The notes: generated from the letters alone by a model not told the origin. A stretch of 64,000 nt of DNA from AP-15 sp963750195 (GCA_963750195.1 CAVVPS010000003.1:72437-136436), one strand, 5' to 3'. Shown: positions 37,027 through 45,952, counted from the stretch's first letter. Program-made: numbers and translations.

Positions 37027-38388
37027 ATGACGTTCTATATGATCGCTGGGGTGGCCGCGCTGGGCGGCCTGCTGTTCGGCTACGACACCGGCGTCATCTC
37101 CGGGGCGCTACTGTTCATTCGGCAAGTGATGTCGCTCTCCGCGACCATGCAGGGGATCGTGGTCGCGATCGCGCTCCTCGGCGCGGCGCTCGGCGCGGCG
37201 GCGGCCGGGTATCTCTCGGACCGCATCGGTCGGCGCCGTGTCATCCTCGGGGCCGGCCTCTTGTTTGTAGCCGGCGCGGTTATCTCCGCCGCCGCGAACG
37301 ATCTCATCACCCTGCTTGTCGGCCGGCTTTTCGTCGGACTGGCGATCGGCGTCGCCTCGATGCTGGCGCCGCTCTACTTGGCCGAGATTTCGCCGGCAGA
37401 AGACCGCGGCGCGATCGTATCGCTGAACCAGCTTTGCATCACCGGTGGCATCCTCGTCTCTTACCTCGTCGGTTTCGCGCTAGCCGCGGCTCCCGGAGGT
37501 TGGCGCTGGATGCTGGCGCTGGGCGCGCTACCCGGCATCATCCTCGCGGCCGGCATGCTTGTTCTACCTGAAAGCCCGCGCTGGCTTGCGGGGCATGGCC
37601 GGCTGCAGGACGCTGAGAACGTGCTCCGCCGATTGCGTGGCACCGTCGACGTCGCGGGTGAGTTCGGCGCTCTGCGCACTGATCTCGCGCGCGAAGGCCG
37701 ACTGGCAAGTGCGAAAGAGCTGCTCGCTCCGCGTCTGCGGAGGCCGCTCGTCATCGGCGTCGGCCTCGCAATGTTCCAGCAAATCACTGGGATTAACACC
37801 GTCATCTATTTCGCGCCGACGATCTTTCAATCAGCCGGCCTTTCCTCCGCGGCCACCGCGATCCTGGCAACTGCCGGGGTCGGCGCCGTCAATGTGATCA
37901 TGACGATCGTGTCGATCCGTCTGATCGACCGCCTCGGCCGGCGACAGTTGCTGCTGTGGAGCCTTGGCGGCATGGCGCTGACGCTGTTTGTATTGTCCTT
38001 CGCGTTTTACGTCGGCGCCTCCGGCCATCTGGCGTGGGTCGCGGTCGTCTCCGTTGCGATCTATGTCGGCTTCTTTGCGATCGGCCTCGGACCGGTCTTC
38101 TGGCTGCTGATCTCGGAAATATTCCCGCTCGCTTTGCGCGGTCGGGCGATGAGCCTCTCTACGGTCGCCGTCTGGAGCTTCAACCTGATGGTCTCAGCGA
38201 CCTTTCTCGACCTGATCGGCGCCATCGGCAGCGCCGCAACTTTCATCGTCTACGCCGTGCTGAGCCTGGTGGCGCTCGTCTTCGTTTTCATCATGGTGCC
38301 GGAAACCAAGGGTCTGAGCCTCGAGCAGATCGAGGACACGCTGGATGCGGCCGGGTCATCCTTATCCCCGGCGCCACACCGGGCGTGA
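37027..38388 (+). CDS. Sugar/H+ symporter, MFS sugar porter family
   Basis: 453 residues, 12 predicted membrane helices. Sugar-porter signatures are present: GGLLFGYDTGVISGALLFI (helix 1), the A motif GYLSDRIGRRRVILGAG, VGRLFVGLAIGVASMLAPLY, the PESPRWLAGHGR motif after helix 6, QQITGINTVIYFAPTIF (helix 7) and the C-terminal PETKGLSLEQIED. Related to XylE, GalP and AraE-type proton symporters; the exact sugar cannot be read from sequence. The start ATG is preceded by AAGGAGG. It overlaps the porin reading frame. Confidence 0.92.
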   Translation: MTFYMIAGVAALGGLLFGYDTGVISGALLFIRQVMSLSATMQGIVVAIALLGAALGAAAAGYLSDRIGRRRVILGAGLLFVAGAVISAAANDLITLLVGRLFVGLAIGVASMLAPLYLAEISPAEDRGAIVSLNQLCITGGILVSYLVGFALAAAPGGWRWMLALGALPGIILAAGMLVLPESPRWLAGHGRLQDAENVLRRLRGTVDVAGEFGALRTDLAREGRLASAKELLAPRLRRPLVIGVGLAMFQQITGINTVIYFAPTIFQSAGLSSAATAILATAGVGAVNVIMTIVSIRLIDRLGRRQLLLWSLGGMALTLFVLSFAFYVGASGHLAWVAVVSVAIYVGFFAIGLGPVFWLLISEIFPLALRGRAMSLSTVAVWSFNLMVSATFLDLIGAIGSAATFIVYAVLSLVALVFVFIMVPETKGLSLEQIEDTLDAAGSSLSPAPHRA

Positions 38389-38389
38389 C

Positions 38390-39853
38390 TTGATACGGGC
38401 GCTCTTGCCGGCATTGCTGATCGCCTTGGGGACAGCAAGCTCGGCGGCGGCGCAGACGGCTGGTGCCGGGACGGAGAACGCGCCCGCCACTCCCGCTCAA
38501 TTGCCGGTGCCGTTCTATATTCCGGAGATCCCGATGATGATCCCGGAGCTGTTCGGTGCCGGCACGGTGAACGCGCCCGCCACTCCCGCTCAATTGCCGG
38601 TGCCGTTCTATAACCCGCCGGTAGTCCCGCACGTGTTCGGCGACTGGGCCGGCGTCCGCCCCGCTCTTGAGAACCGTGGCATCTATTTTCAGTCCGACTT
38701 CACGGCCGAGTTCGCCGGCAACGTTAGCGGCGGCGTGAAGCAGGGGGCGACCTCGGCCAATCAGGTGAGCCTCGTATCCGACATCGATTGGCAGCGCCTG
38801 GCCGGTCTCACTGGCTTCTCGACGCATGCCATCGTCGTCAACCGCTCGGGCGGCAACCTCAGCCACCTGTTCGGTGACAACGTCTCCCCGGTACAGGAGA
38901 TCTTCGGCTCTGGCGGCAGCGTCGTAGCGCATCTCGTCTCGGCCTATGCCGAACGGGCGGCGTCTGGCGGCAGGCTTGATATCGCCGCCGGTTGGATGAA
39001 TGTCGAGAACGACTTTGCCAGCTCTCCGCTCTACTGCGATTTTATGAACAACGGGCTCTGCGGCGACCCAAAGGCGCTGCCGGGCGGTGATATCGGGCAC
39101 AGCGCCTTCCCCGACGCGGTCTGGGGCGGCCGCGCGCTCGTGCGCCCGACCCCGGACACCTATATCAAGGCAGGCCTCTACGAGGTTAATCAGTTCCTCT
39201 ATAGCCGCCGGGATACCAGCGGCACCGACTTCGGAACCGGGCGGATCAGCGGAGGCTATGTGCCGGTCCAACTCGGCTACACACCGGAACTCGGCGGCGA
39301 CAAGCTGCCCGGTCATTATGTCATCGGCTTCGGCTATGACACCTCGCGCTTTGCGAGCTTTTCGAATGCCCTGCCGCCGAGCGCCGGGCTGCCCGCCACA
39401 AGCGAGATCGGCAACAGTCAGTTCTGGCTTCTCTTGGACCAGATGCTGGTGCGCAACGCGAGCGGCGACCAGGACGGCCTAATCGCGCTTGCGGGCTATA
39501 TCCACAACAATCCCGACAATTCGACCTATGCCGTGCAATATTTCGCGGCTCTCGTCGATCGCGCATTCTGGAGCGCGCGGCCGCTCGACACCGCCGGGCT
39601 TCTGTTCACTTACTTCGGGATGAGTGGCACTCTCGCCGGGGTGCAGGCGGAACAACAGGCGCTGGGTTTGCCGTTGAGCAACAATGCGACGGCGCCGCAG
39701 GGCCACGAGATGATCCTTGAAGCCAACTACAATATTCACGTATATCCCGGCGTCGACTTCCGGCCGGACTTTCAATACGTGATCAACCCGAACGCGCAAG
39801 CGAACATCAAGAACGCCGCGGTGCTAGGCTTCAAATTTCACGTAGAATTCTGA
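38390..39853 (+). CDS. OprB-family carbohydrate porin
   Basis: Outer-membrane sugar-selective beta-barrel. A TTG at 38390, just past the transporter stop, gives a clean signal peptide (LIRALLPALLIALGTASSAAAQ); an ATG at 38345 would add 15 residues. After a Pro/Ala-rich segment comes the OprB start signature VFGDWAGVRPALENRGIYFQ. The barrel ends with a terminal Phe (VLGFKFHVEF), as outer-membrane proteins do. Residues near the mature N-terminus hold a duplicated NAPATPAQLPVPFY motif. Pairing with the symporter suggests a complete outer- and inner-membrane uptake route. Confidence 0.88.
   Translation: MIRALLPALLIALGTASSAAAQTAGAGTENAPATPAQLPVPFYIPEIPMMIPELFGAGTVNAPATPAQLPVPFYNPPVVPHVFGDWAGVRPALENRGIYFQSDFTAEFAGNVSGGVKQGATSANQVSLVSDIDWQRLAGLTGFSTHAIVVNRSGGNLSHLFGDNVSPVQEIFGSGGSVVAHLVSAYAERAASGGRLDIAAGWMNVENDFASSPLYCDFMNNGLCGDPKALPGGDIGHSAFPDAVWGGRALVRPTPDTYIKAGLYEVNQFLYSRRDTSGTDFGTGRISGGYVPVQLGYTPELGGDKLPGHYVIGFGYDTSRFASFSNALPPSAGLPATSEIGNSQFWLLLDQMLVRNASGDQDGLIALAGYIHNNPDNSTYAVQYFAALVDRAFWSARPLDTAGLLFTYFGMSGTLAGVQAEQQALGLPLSNNATAPQGHEMILEANYNIHVYPGVDFRPDFQYVINPNAQANIKNAAVLGFKFHVEF
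38462..38612 (+). repeat. 93-bp-offset direct repeat in porin gene
   Basis: A 44-bp perfect direct repeat (38476-38519 and 38569-38612) sits in a wider imperfect 93-bp duplication. Both copies encode NAPATPAQLPVPFY, so the repeat is in frame (31 codons). Confidence 0.85.
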
Positions 39854-40020
39854 AGACTGCTGGCGAGACGACCGAGGTCGATATCAACCTCGGCCGCTAT
39901 CCGCGGATCTTGCAGCCACCGTCGATATAAATGGTGCCGCTAGGTGATAAACTTGGCGAAGGGCGAACACAAAAACGCGGTGGCGGCCATCAGAGAATTT
40001 AGTTCCTTTTTTGCCTGCCG

Positions 40021-40851
40021 TCAGGCGGCTAGGGCCGAGGAAATCTCATGCGTCTCGAACGACGATACCGGGTCGGTTCTGCCATCGTCCTGCATCGGCA
40101 GCCACCCTGCCGGCAAGGCGCCGGTCAAAGCTCCGTCCGATGAGGAACTCGTTTGAAGGAGCCTAGGGCTGCTAAAGCGCCGCTCCCCGTCGAAAGAATC
40201 GAACTCGATGCCGGCCGCGGCCAGCAGCGCCGGCGGGTCGATGATTTCGAGCGTTCGATTGGCAAACCTAACGATCTTTTGCTCACGAAGAATTTGCAGA
40301 GTGCGGCTGACGTGAACGTAAGTTAGCCCAAGGGCTTGGCCGATATGGCCTTGGCTCAACGGCAGATGGACGGTCTCGCCCGGCTTATTTGGCAGGTGCC
40401 GTCGAAGCCTGACGTAGATCTCGAGGAGGAGATGGGCGATCCGTTCCCTGGCGCCCCGCAATCCGAGGTTAGCCAAATGATCATGGGCGCGCGCCTCGTC
40501 CGACGCGATTTGCCGGCAGAGCAGGACGGCGAGACGCGGGTTGTTCTCGACAATCGTGTCGAGCTTGTGACGGGGGAAAGCAAAAACCCGGGCAATCGAA
40601 AGACAACGCGCGGAGTGATACATCGGGGTGTTCTGTGCCGATTGAAGCCCGAGGACGGCGCCAGGGAGCGCGAAATCGAGGATCTGGCAGGAACCATCAT
40701 CGAGTAGCACGGAAAGAGCGATCCAGCCGCTCAGAACGACAAAATACGTGGAACAGACGTCACCCTGCCGATAGAGATCGGTCCCGGCCGGGATGACCCG
40801 AGCGCCGGCCTCCAGATCGGTGATGAAGTGGAGTTCTTTTCTGATCGGCAT
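40021..40851 (-). CDS. Crp/Fnr-family transcriptional regulator
   Basis: 276 residues. The N-terminal cyclic-nucleotide-binding-like domain (residues ~15-125; VIPAGTDLYRQGDVCSTYFV) is followed by a dimer helix and a C-terminal winged helix whose recognition region is LPLSQGHIGQALGLTYVHVS. The N-terminal Cys cluster for the oxygen-labile Fe-S of true FNR is absent, so it resembles FixK-like or other redox/other-signal members. A Ser/Pro-rich tail of ~45 residues follows the DNA-binding domain, longer than usual. It may act on the FNR/FixK-type sites seen at 21170 and 45924. Confidence 0.88.
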   Translation of the reverse strand: MPIRKELHFITDLEAGARVIPAGTDLYRQGDVCSTYFVVLSGWIALSVLLDDGSCQILDFALPGAVLGLQSAQNTPMYHSARCLSIARVFAFPRHKLDTIVENNPRLAVLLCRQIASDEARAHDHLANLGLRGARERIAHLLLEIYVRLRRHLPNKPGETVHLPLSQGHIGQALGLTYVHVSRTLQILREQKIVRFANRTLEIIDPPALLAAAGIEFDSFDGERRFSSPRLLQTSSSSDGALTGALPAGWLPMQDDGRTDPVSSFETHEISSALAA

Positions 40852-41213
40852 TCTGTTGTCTCCCGAGCGTCGCTGGTGAACCTCTGTCGAGCGCGAGTTC
40901 CGTGTTCAGCGGGCCCGATGCGCGTTTGCGCCGCCTCAAGGAGGCAGGCGAAATCGTCATCATGTCCGCCGCCGTCCGGCCAGTAGACCCGGATCAGACC
41001 GGCTGCCGGGCAGCACAAGCGTAGTTAGAATGCGTCACCCAGAGGGTCGAGTGAGCCTGGGTGAGTTTGGGTCAGTTGTGGTGAGGCCAGCGAGGTTTGG
41101 GCAGAAGCTTGGGCCGCGCCGCCCCCGCGACACCCGGATCGGCAGCCGATTGGATCTCCGCTCCGACGGAGTGCAGACCTGGCCGGGCGAAGGGCGACCG
41201 CCGACAGCAACAC
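40852..41213. other. Intergenic region upstream of the Crp/Fnr gene
   Basis: No supportable gene. It contains the second decameric repeat array (41051-41090) about 200 bp upstream of the regulator start. The left part should hold the promoter. Confidence 0.35.
41051..41090 (+). repeat. Decameric GTGAG direct-repeat array 2
   Basis: Units start at 41051 (GTGAG), 41061 (GTGAG), 41071 (GTCAG) and 41081 (GTGAG), exactly 10 bp apart and preceded by GTCGA. Same design as 4976-5015, including the shared block AGTTGTGGTGAG. Both arrays sit upstream of minus-strand genes. Confidence 0.5.
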
Positions 41214-41362
41214 CTAGATCAGCCCGAGGTCGCGGAAGCTGACGTAGCGGTTGTGGGCAATGATGAGATGGTCGGCAACGTACGCCGAGCGGGGCGGCGG
41301 CTTTTGATCTCCCGGGTTACGGCTATGTCAGCTTTTGAGGGCGTCGGATCCCCGGATGGGTG
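41214..41362 (-). pseudogene. RadC/JAB-domain C-terminal remnant
   Basis: Only the end of a RadC-type MPN/JAB protein remains. One frame reads HPSGDPTPSKADIAVTREIK, the metal-binding H-x-H..D region minus its first His. After a shift, another frame reads ADHLIIAHNRYVSFRDLGLI and stops at 41214. The join needs small indels around 41290-41300. RadC-like JAB genes often travel on mobile islands, so this is a likely scar at an island edge. Confidence 0.65.
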
Positions 41363-41389
41363 AGGGCACGGTTCTGTCGGCACAGAATT

Positions 41390-42362
41390 TCAGACAATCT
41401 GGTTGCGCAATTGAGTTTCGCCGCGCCACAGACGCTCGAGATTGTCGCTCAGGATCTCGATCACGTTGTCCTCATAGCGCCGGGTCTCGCCTGCGGTGTG
41501 GGGCGTGATCAGGACTTGCTCCATTGCCCATAGCGGCGAACTCGGCGCCAGCGGTTCTTCTGCCGTCACGTCGATGCCGGCGCCCGCGATGCGGTCGCGT
41601 CGCGAGCGCCTCGATCAGCGCGGCCTCGTCGACCACCCGCCCGCGAGCGACGTTCACGAGGTGGGCGGTCAGGTTTCATCCGGCCGAACGACGCGGCATC
41701 GACCAGGTTTTCCGTCTCTGCGGTCAGCGGACAGGTAAGGGCCACGAAATCGGCATCGGGCAACAGCGAGTTGAGCTCGTCCATGGCATGCACCGCGTCC
41801 GCAGCACCTCGGCCGAAGGCTGGATGGCGCCGCAGCCCGACGACGCGCATATCGAAGGCCTTGGCCAGTTGGGCCAGTCGTCCGCCGATGTCCCCCAGGC
41901 CGACGACAAGAAGCGTCTTGCCGCCGAGTCTCGTCCTCGCGTTGGGAAAGATCGCCGATCATGCCCCGCCACACGCGCTTTTGTTGGTTGTCACGGGCCT
42001 CGGGAAGACGGCGGCTCAATGCGAGCATCAGCGCCATCGCGTGCTCGGCGACCGCGCGAGCATTGACGCCGCGGGCACTGGCGAGCCGAATGCCGCGCTT
42101 GTGCCAGCTCTTCGCGCGGGAATTGGTCGGTGCCGGCGCCAATCGACTGAATGAAGCGGAGCCGTTTCGTCCGATCGAGGAGCAGATTTTGCCATAGCCC
42201 TGAGATCACCAGCACGTCGGCCTCGCCCACCCGCTTCACCAGGGTCTCGGGGTCGCGGACTGCGAAGCTGTTGATGCCGGTCTCGAGCGCCGACAATCGC
42301 TCATGGAGCTGATAGGCGACGTGGGCGCAGCAAATGACGATTTTGTCGGCAGGAGGGATCAT
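41390..42362 (-). pseudogene. D-2-hydroxyacid dehydrogenase, multiply frameshifted
   Basis: Fragments in at least three frames assemble into one D-isomer-specific 2-hydroxyacid dehydrogenase. It starts at MIPPADKIVICCAHVAYQLH (42362) and passes through IQSIGAGTDQF, VNARAVAEHAMALMLALSRR, DADFVALTCPLTAETENLVD and NVARGRVVDEAALIEAL. It ends LWAMEQVLITPHTAGETRRY and a stop at 41390-41392. The Rossmann nucleotide motif near 41880-41910 is readable only out of frame. Four or more indels make it non-functional. These enzymes reduce 2-keto acids or oxidise their alcohols. Confidence 0.8.
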
Positions 42363-42443
42363 GGTGGATTACACTCGCCGAAGTTGGTGCACATGGCTGG
42401 AGAGCCGCTCGGCCCGGGCGATTTCGTAGACGAGAGAAGAACG

Positions 42444-42596
42444 ATGAGTAATCTGGCCTTCAAGTTCGACCATGTTCACATCATCAGCCAAGATCCGGAA
42501 GCCTCGGCGAATTGGTATGTGGAGATGTTCGGGCCACGATCATCGCCAATACGCGATCCAGCCCGGACGAGGGACGAAAGCTGTTCCATCGGGTAA
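42444..42596 (+). pseudogene. VOC-family (glyoxalase-like) N-terminal remnant
   Basis: MSNLAFKFDHVHIISQDPEA followed by SANWYVEMFG is the first beta-alpha unit of a vicinal-oxygen-chelate protein. After about 30 residues the frame fails, and ATIIAN-like residues continue in another frame. No later VOC motif is present, so the gene is truncated and shifted. It abuts the amidase pair on the same strand. Confidence 0.6.
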
Positions 42597-42608
42597 GGGA
42601 GGCAGGCG

Positions 42609-42791
42609 GTGAGCGAGCAGATCCGCGATAAGGCCTGGGCGCTTGGACTAGATCGGTTGACCGACGAGCACTTAGCTCAATTCGACCGCGCCACGAGCGG
42701 CATGGAGCAACACTTGAAGCGGCTGCCGCGTAATATGCCGGTGGAGCAGGAACCGGCTCATATCTATCGCGCGAAGGGTGAGACGAAATGA
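42609..42791 (+). CDS. AtzG/GatC-like small subunit
   Basis: 60 residues (GTG or ATG start), mainly helical, ending EQEPAHIYRAKGETK. Short proteins of this shape precede amidase genes of the AtzE/GatA type and act like GatC, stabilising the amidase; AtzG of the atrazine/cyanuric-acid pathway is the known example. Its stop overlaps the amidase start (ATGA), so the two are translationally coupled. The call rests mainly on size, ending pattern and position. Confidence 0.6.
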   Translation: MSEQIRDKAWALGLDRLTDEHLAQFDRATSGMEQHLKRLPRNMPVEQEPAHIYRAKGETK

Positions 42792-44191
42792 GCGGCGACC
42801 TCGCCTTCCTCGGCATCGCCGAGGCCGCCGAGCTGATCCGCGCCAAGAAATTGTCGCCGGTCGAATACACGAAGGCGCTGTTGGGTCAGATCGAGCGGCA
42901 CGACGGCAAGTTCAACGCCTTCATCTCAGTGACGCCCGAGCGGGCCCTGACCGCGGCACGCGCGGCCGAGGCCGAGATCACCGCCGGAAACTGGCGCGGG
43001 GCGTTTCACGGGATGCCCTATGCGCTGAAGGACATCATCGATGTCGAGGGCATCGCCACCACGGCGCATTCGAAGGTCATGACCGGCAACGCCGCCCGCC
43101 ATCATGCCGTCGTCACCGAACGGCTCGAAGCCGCCGGCGGGGTCTTGCTCGGCAAGCTTTCGACGCATGAATTCGCGATCGGCGGTCCGTCCTTCGACCT
43201 GCCCTGGCCGCCCGCGCGCAACCCGTGGAACCGCGACCATTTCTGCGGCGGCTCGTCGAGCGGCAGCGGCGCCGGTCTCGCCGCCGGATTCTTCCCGGCC
43301 GCACTCGGCACCGATACCGGGGGCTCGATCCGCAACCCCGCCTCGATGTGCGGCATCACCGGAATGAAAGCGACCTATGGCCGGGTCAGTCGCCGCGGGG
43401 TCGCGCCGCTCGCGTACTCGCTCGACCATGTCGGCCCGATGACCCGCACGGTGCGCGACAATGCCCTCATGCTCCAAGTGATCGCCGGGCATGATCCGGG
43501 GGACCCCGGAAGCGCCGACGAGCCGGTCCCCGACTACGCGGCAATGCTCGATCACGGCGTTAAAGGGCTGCGGATCGGCCTCATCCGGCATTTCTACACG
43601 ACCGATGTCGCCGGCGATCCCGAGCAGGTCGAGGCAATCGACGCCGCGGTCAGCCTCTTCGCCGAGGCGGGCGCGGAGATCAGCGAGATCACCCTGCCGC
43701 CGTTGCAGGATTTCAGTGCCTGCGGTCAGATCATTCTCGCTGCCGAGGCCTATGCCGTGCATGAGCCATGGCTGAAAGAAAAGCCTCAGGATTACGGGGC
43801 CCGGGCGCGCGAGCGGCTGCTCGCCGGAGCGACGCTGCGGGCCGTCGACTATCTCCAGGCGGTGCGCTGGCGGCTCCAGCTCCGTGATGCCGTGGCAGCG
43901 GTCTTTGCCGACATCGACATCGCGGTCACTACGTCGAGCCTGGACCCTGCCTGCCGCATCGACGACGAGGCAGCGCTCGCCGCCAATTACTCGCGCCAGG
44001 CGCGGATGCCGTTCAACGTCACCGGCCAGCCGGGGCTGGTGATTCCGGCGGGGTTCTCCACAGCCGGCCTGCCGCTGTCGTTGCAGCTCGTCGGCCGTCC
44101 ATTCACGGAGCCGATGCTCTACCGCGTCGCCCAATTCTACGAGGACGCCACCGGTTGGACGAAGCGACACCCAGCTGGGTTGGGCGACTGA
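42788..44191 (+). CDS. Amidase (amidase-signature family)
   Basis: 467 residues. The Ser-cisSer-Lys catalytic set is visible: Lys in MPYALKDIIDVEGIATTAHS, the Gly/Ser-rich GGSSSGSGAGLAAGFFP with the cis-Ser, and the nucleophile Ser in GTDTGGSIRNPASMCGITGM. It hydrolyses a C-N amide bond; similarity to AtzE and to GatA is general, so the substrate is open. It is coupled to a GatC-like small subunit and probably works as a heterodimer or tetramer. The gene appears intact although both neighbours are broken. Confidence 0.9.
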   Translation: MSGDLAFLGIAEAAELIRAKKLSPVEYTKALLGQIERHDGKFNAFISVTPERALTAARAAEAEITAGNWRGAFHGMPYALKDIIDVEGIATTAHSKVMTGNAARHHAVVTERLEAAGGVLLGKLSTHEFAIGGPSFDLPWPPARNPWNRDHFCGGSSSGSGAGLAAGFFPAALGTDTGGSIRNPASMCGITGMKATYGRVSRRGVAPLAYSLDHVGPMTRTVRDNALMLQVIAGHDPGDPGSADEPVPDYAAMLDHGVKGLRIGLIRHFYTTDVAGDPEQVEAIDAAVSLFAEAGAEISEITLPPLQDFSACGQIILAAEAYAVHEPWLKEKPQDYGARARERLLAGATLRAVDYLQAVRWRLQLRDAVAAVFADIDIAVTTSSLDPACRIDDEAALAANYSRQARMPFNVTGQPGLVIPAGFSTAGLPLSLQLVGRPFTEPMLYRVAQFYEDATGWTKRHPAGLGD

Positions 44192-44358
44192 ACGAAGCAC
44201 AGACCAAACCGCTTCTGCGTGACGACAGTAATGTGTCAATCGCGCGGGTGTCATAGGTGTGATATTTTTGATGTGTTACGCGAGTGTTGAGTGTAGCCGT
44301 GTGGGGCATGTCAGGTGTCGCGCTCGCCGCGCATTAAACGCGAGGCAGCGTCTTGCTC

Positions 44359-45610
44359 CTATGAGGATCCTTTTGCTATCTGGCTGCGCAGCCGAGCAGC
44401 GGGAGCCGGACGCAGCGCTTGCGACGGTGCGCGCAGGGTGAGCAGCCCGCAGACAAAGGCGAGCACCAAACAGATGCTGACGACTGCCGCCATCGCCAGC
44501 ACGCTGCCGCGCGGCAACAGCCCGAGCAGTAGCGTTCCGAATGCGGCGATCATCATCTGCGTAAAGCCCATCAGCCCGGAGGCGGCGCCGGCGATCCGCG
44601 GATAGACGCTGAGCCCGGCGGCGACCCCAGACGGCTGGCTCATGCCATTGCCGATCGAGCTGATCGCCATCGGCACAAACAGCGCCCACGGCGTTAAATC
44701 AGCAAGACACCAGGTCGCGAGCACGAGCCCCGAGGCGAGCGACAGCGCGAGCCCTACGATAAATAGGTGCGTGCTTCCGAGGAGCACCGATAGCCGCATG
44801 ACACTGGCATTGCCGAGGATGTATCCGGCCATCGGTAAGAGGATCATCAGCCCATAGGTGCTCAGTGGCTGGTGCAGCCGCTCGGCAAGCAGGTAGGGCG
44901 CCGCCGCGAGAAAAGTGAACCACGACGTGCTGGTGAACGCCGTGGCGACCACGAAACTTAGAAACACCGGGGATCGCAGCACAGGACTGAGGCCCCGATC
45001 ATGCTGGCGAGGTTGGCGGATGCGGGCGCATGGGTCTCTTCGAGCTTGACCGCCGTCAGGATCAGGACCGTGGCCCCGACCGCGCCGAGCAGCACGAAAT
45101 CGGCGCGCCACCCGACCCACTGGGCGAGATAGGCGCCGATCGCGGGTGACAGCGAGGGCGCCAAGCTCATCACCATCATGATCGTCGCCAATGCGCTCGC
45201 CGAGCGCTCGCGGTCGTAGACGTCGCGCACGATCGCCCGGCCCAGCACCATTCCGGCGCAGCCGCCCAGCGCCGCGAGCGTGCGACCGACCATCAGCACC
45301 GGCAGCGACCAAGCTAACCCGTAGAGCACCGTGCGCCGAGAAACAGCGTAAGCCCGGCCAGCAGCACTGGACGCCGGCCGAAGCGATCGGAGACCGGGCC
45401 ATAGACCAGCTGTCCGACCGCGATCCCGGCGAGGAACAGTGTCAGCACCAGCTGGACCGCGCCGGGCGCTGCATCGAATACCACGGCGAGCATCGGCAGC
45501 GCTGGCACAAGCATGTGCAACGCCGCGGGCGCGAGTGCGGTGACAAGAGCCAGCAGGACGAGCGAGGGTCCGCGCCGGGTAACCACTGGGCTGGCATTTG
45601 CTATCAGCAT
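44359..45610 (-). pseudogene. Bcr/CflA-type MFS drug exporter, two frameshifts
   Basis: The N-terminal helices are read from ATG 45610 (HMLVPALPMLAVVFDAAPGA, then GQLVYGPVSDRFGRRPVLLA). A second frame (about 45329-44990) holds AALGGCAGMVLGRAIVRDVY and LAPSLSPAIGAYLAQWVGWR. A third frame (about 44990-44359) holds the remaining helices (SSIGNGMSQPSGVAAGLSV). Switches are near 45325 and 44990. Complete, it would be a ~400-residue, 12-helix drug/H+ antiporter. Confidence 0.78.
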
Positions 45611-45770
45611 GGTGAGGAGAGGGCAGTCAGAACCAGATGATGGCTGGCGGGCCGCTGCGGCGCTATCCGCCCAAGTCGTAATTGGCGATAGCCCGGCGAA
45701 GCAGCGGCCGGTCCGCGTAATAGATCGCGGCGAGTAAAGGCGCCGGCGAAGTCACCGCCGAGAGCTCAAT

Positions 45771-45825
45771 TCACCTGATGCTTGCTACCTGGGCCGTGTC
45801 GACGTCCCGCCGGAGCATCAGGTGA
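45771..45825. repeat. 12-bp perfect inverted repeat
   Basis: TCACCTGATGCT (45771-45782) and AGCATCAGGTGA (45814-45825) frame a 31-bp GC-rich centre. It could be a cruciform, operator or recombination site. Confidence 0.5.
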
Positions 45826-45923
45826 GCGGCGTGTGTCCAAGATCCTCTCCCAAGGTCCGTCCACATCCATGATACAATCGTGGGTGAGTTTGTGGGTAAT
45901 GATACGATCTAAGAATTACATGA

Positions 45924-45937
45924 TTGATTTAAATCAA
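45924..45937. promoter_or_regulatory. Perfect FNR-consensus palindrome
   Basis: TTGATTTAAATCAA matches TTGAT-N4-ATCAA exactly. It lies 16 bp beyond the tRNA-Ser 3' end and over 300 bp upstream of the broken exporter start, so no intact target gene is obvious. It may be a stranded site or a chance AT-rich palindrome. Confidence 0.4.
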
Positions 45938-45952
45938 TAATTCAAGCTAAAG

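Larger units (their letters stand above)
45611..45952. other. Intergenic region with inverted repeat and FNR-type palindrome
   Basis: No gene. It holds a 12-bp perfect inverted repeat (45771-45825) and the TTGATTTAAATCAA palindrome (45924-45937), then the 3' end of tRNA-Ser. AT-rich near the tRNA. Confidence 0.4.

Noticed and set aside
4976..41090. CRISPR array
   Set aside because: The decamer arrays have 10-bp periods without spacers; no ~28-37-bp repeats with unique spacers and no cas genes were found anywhere.
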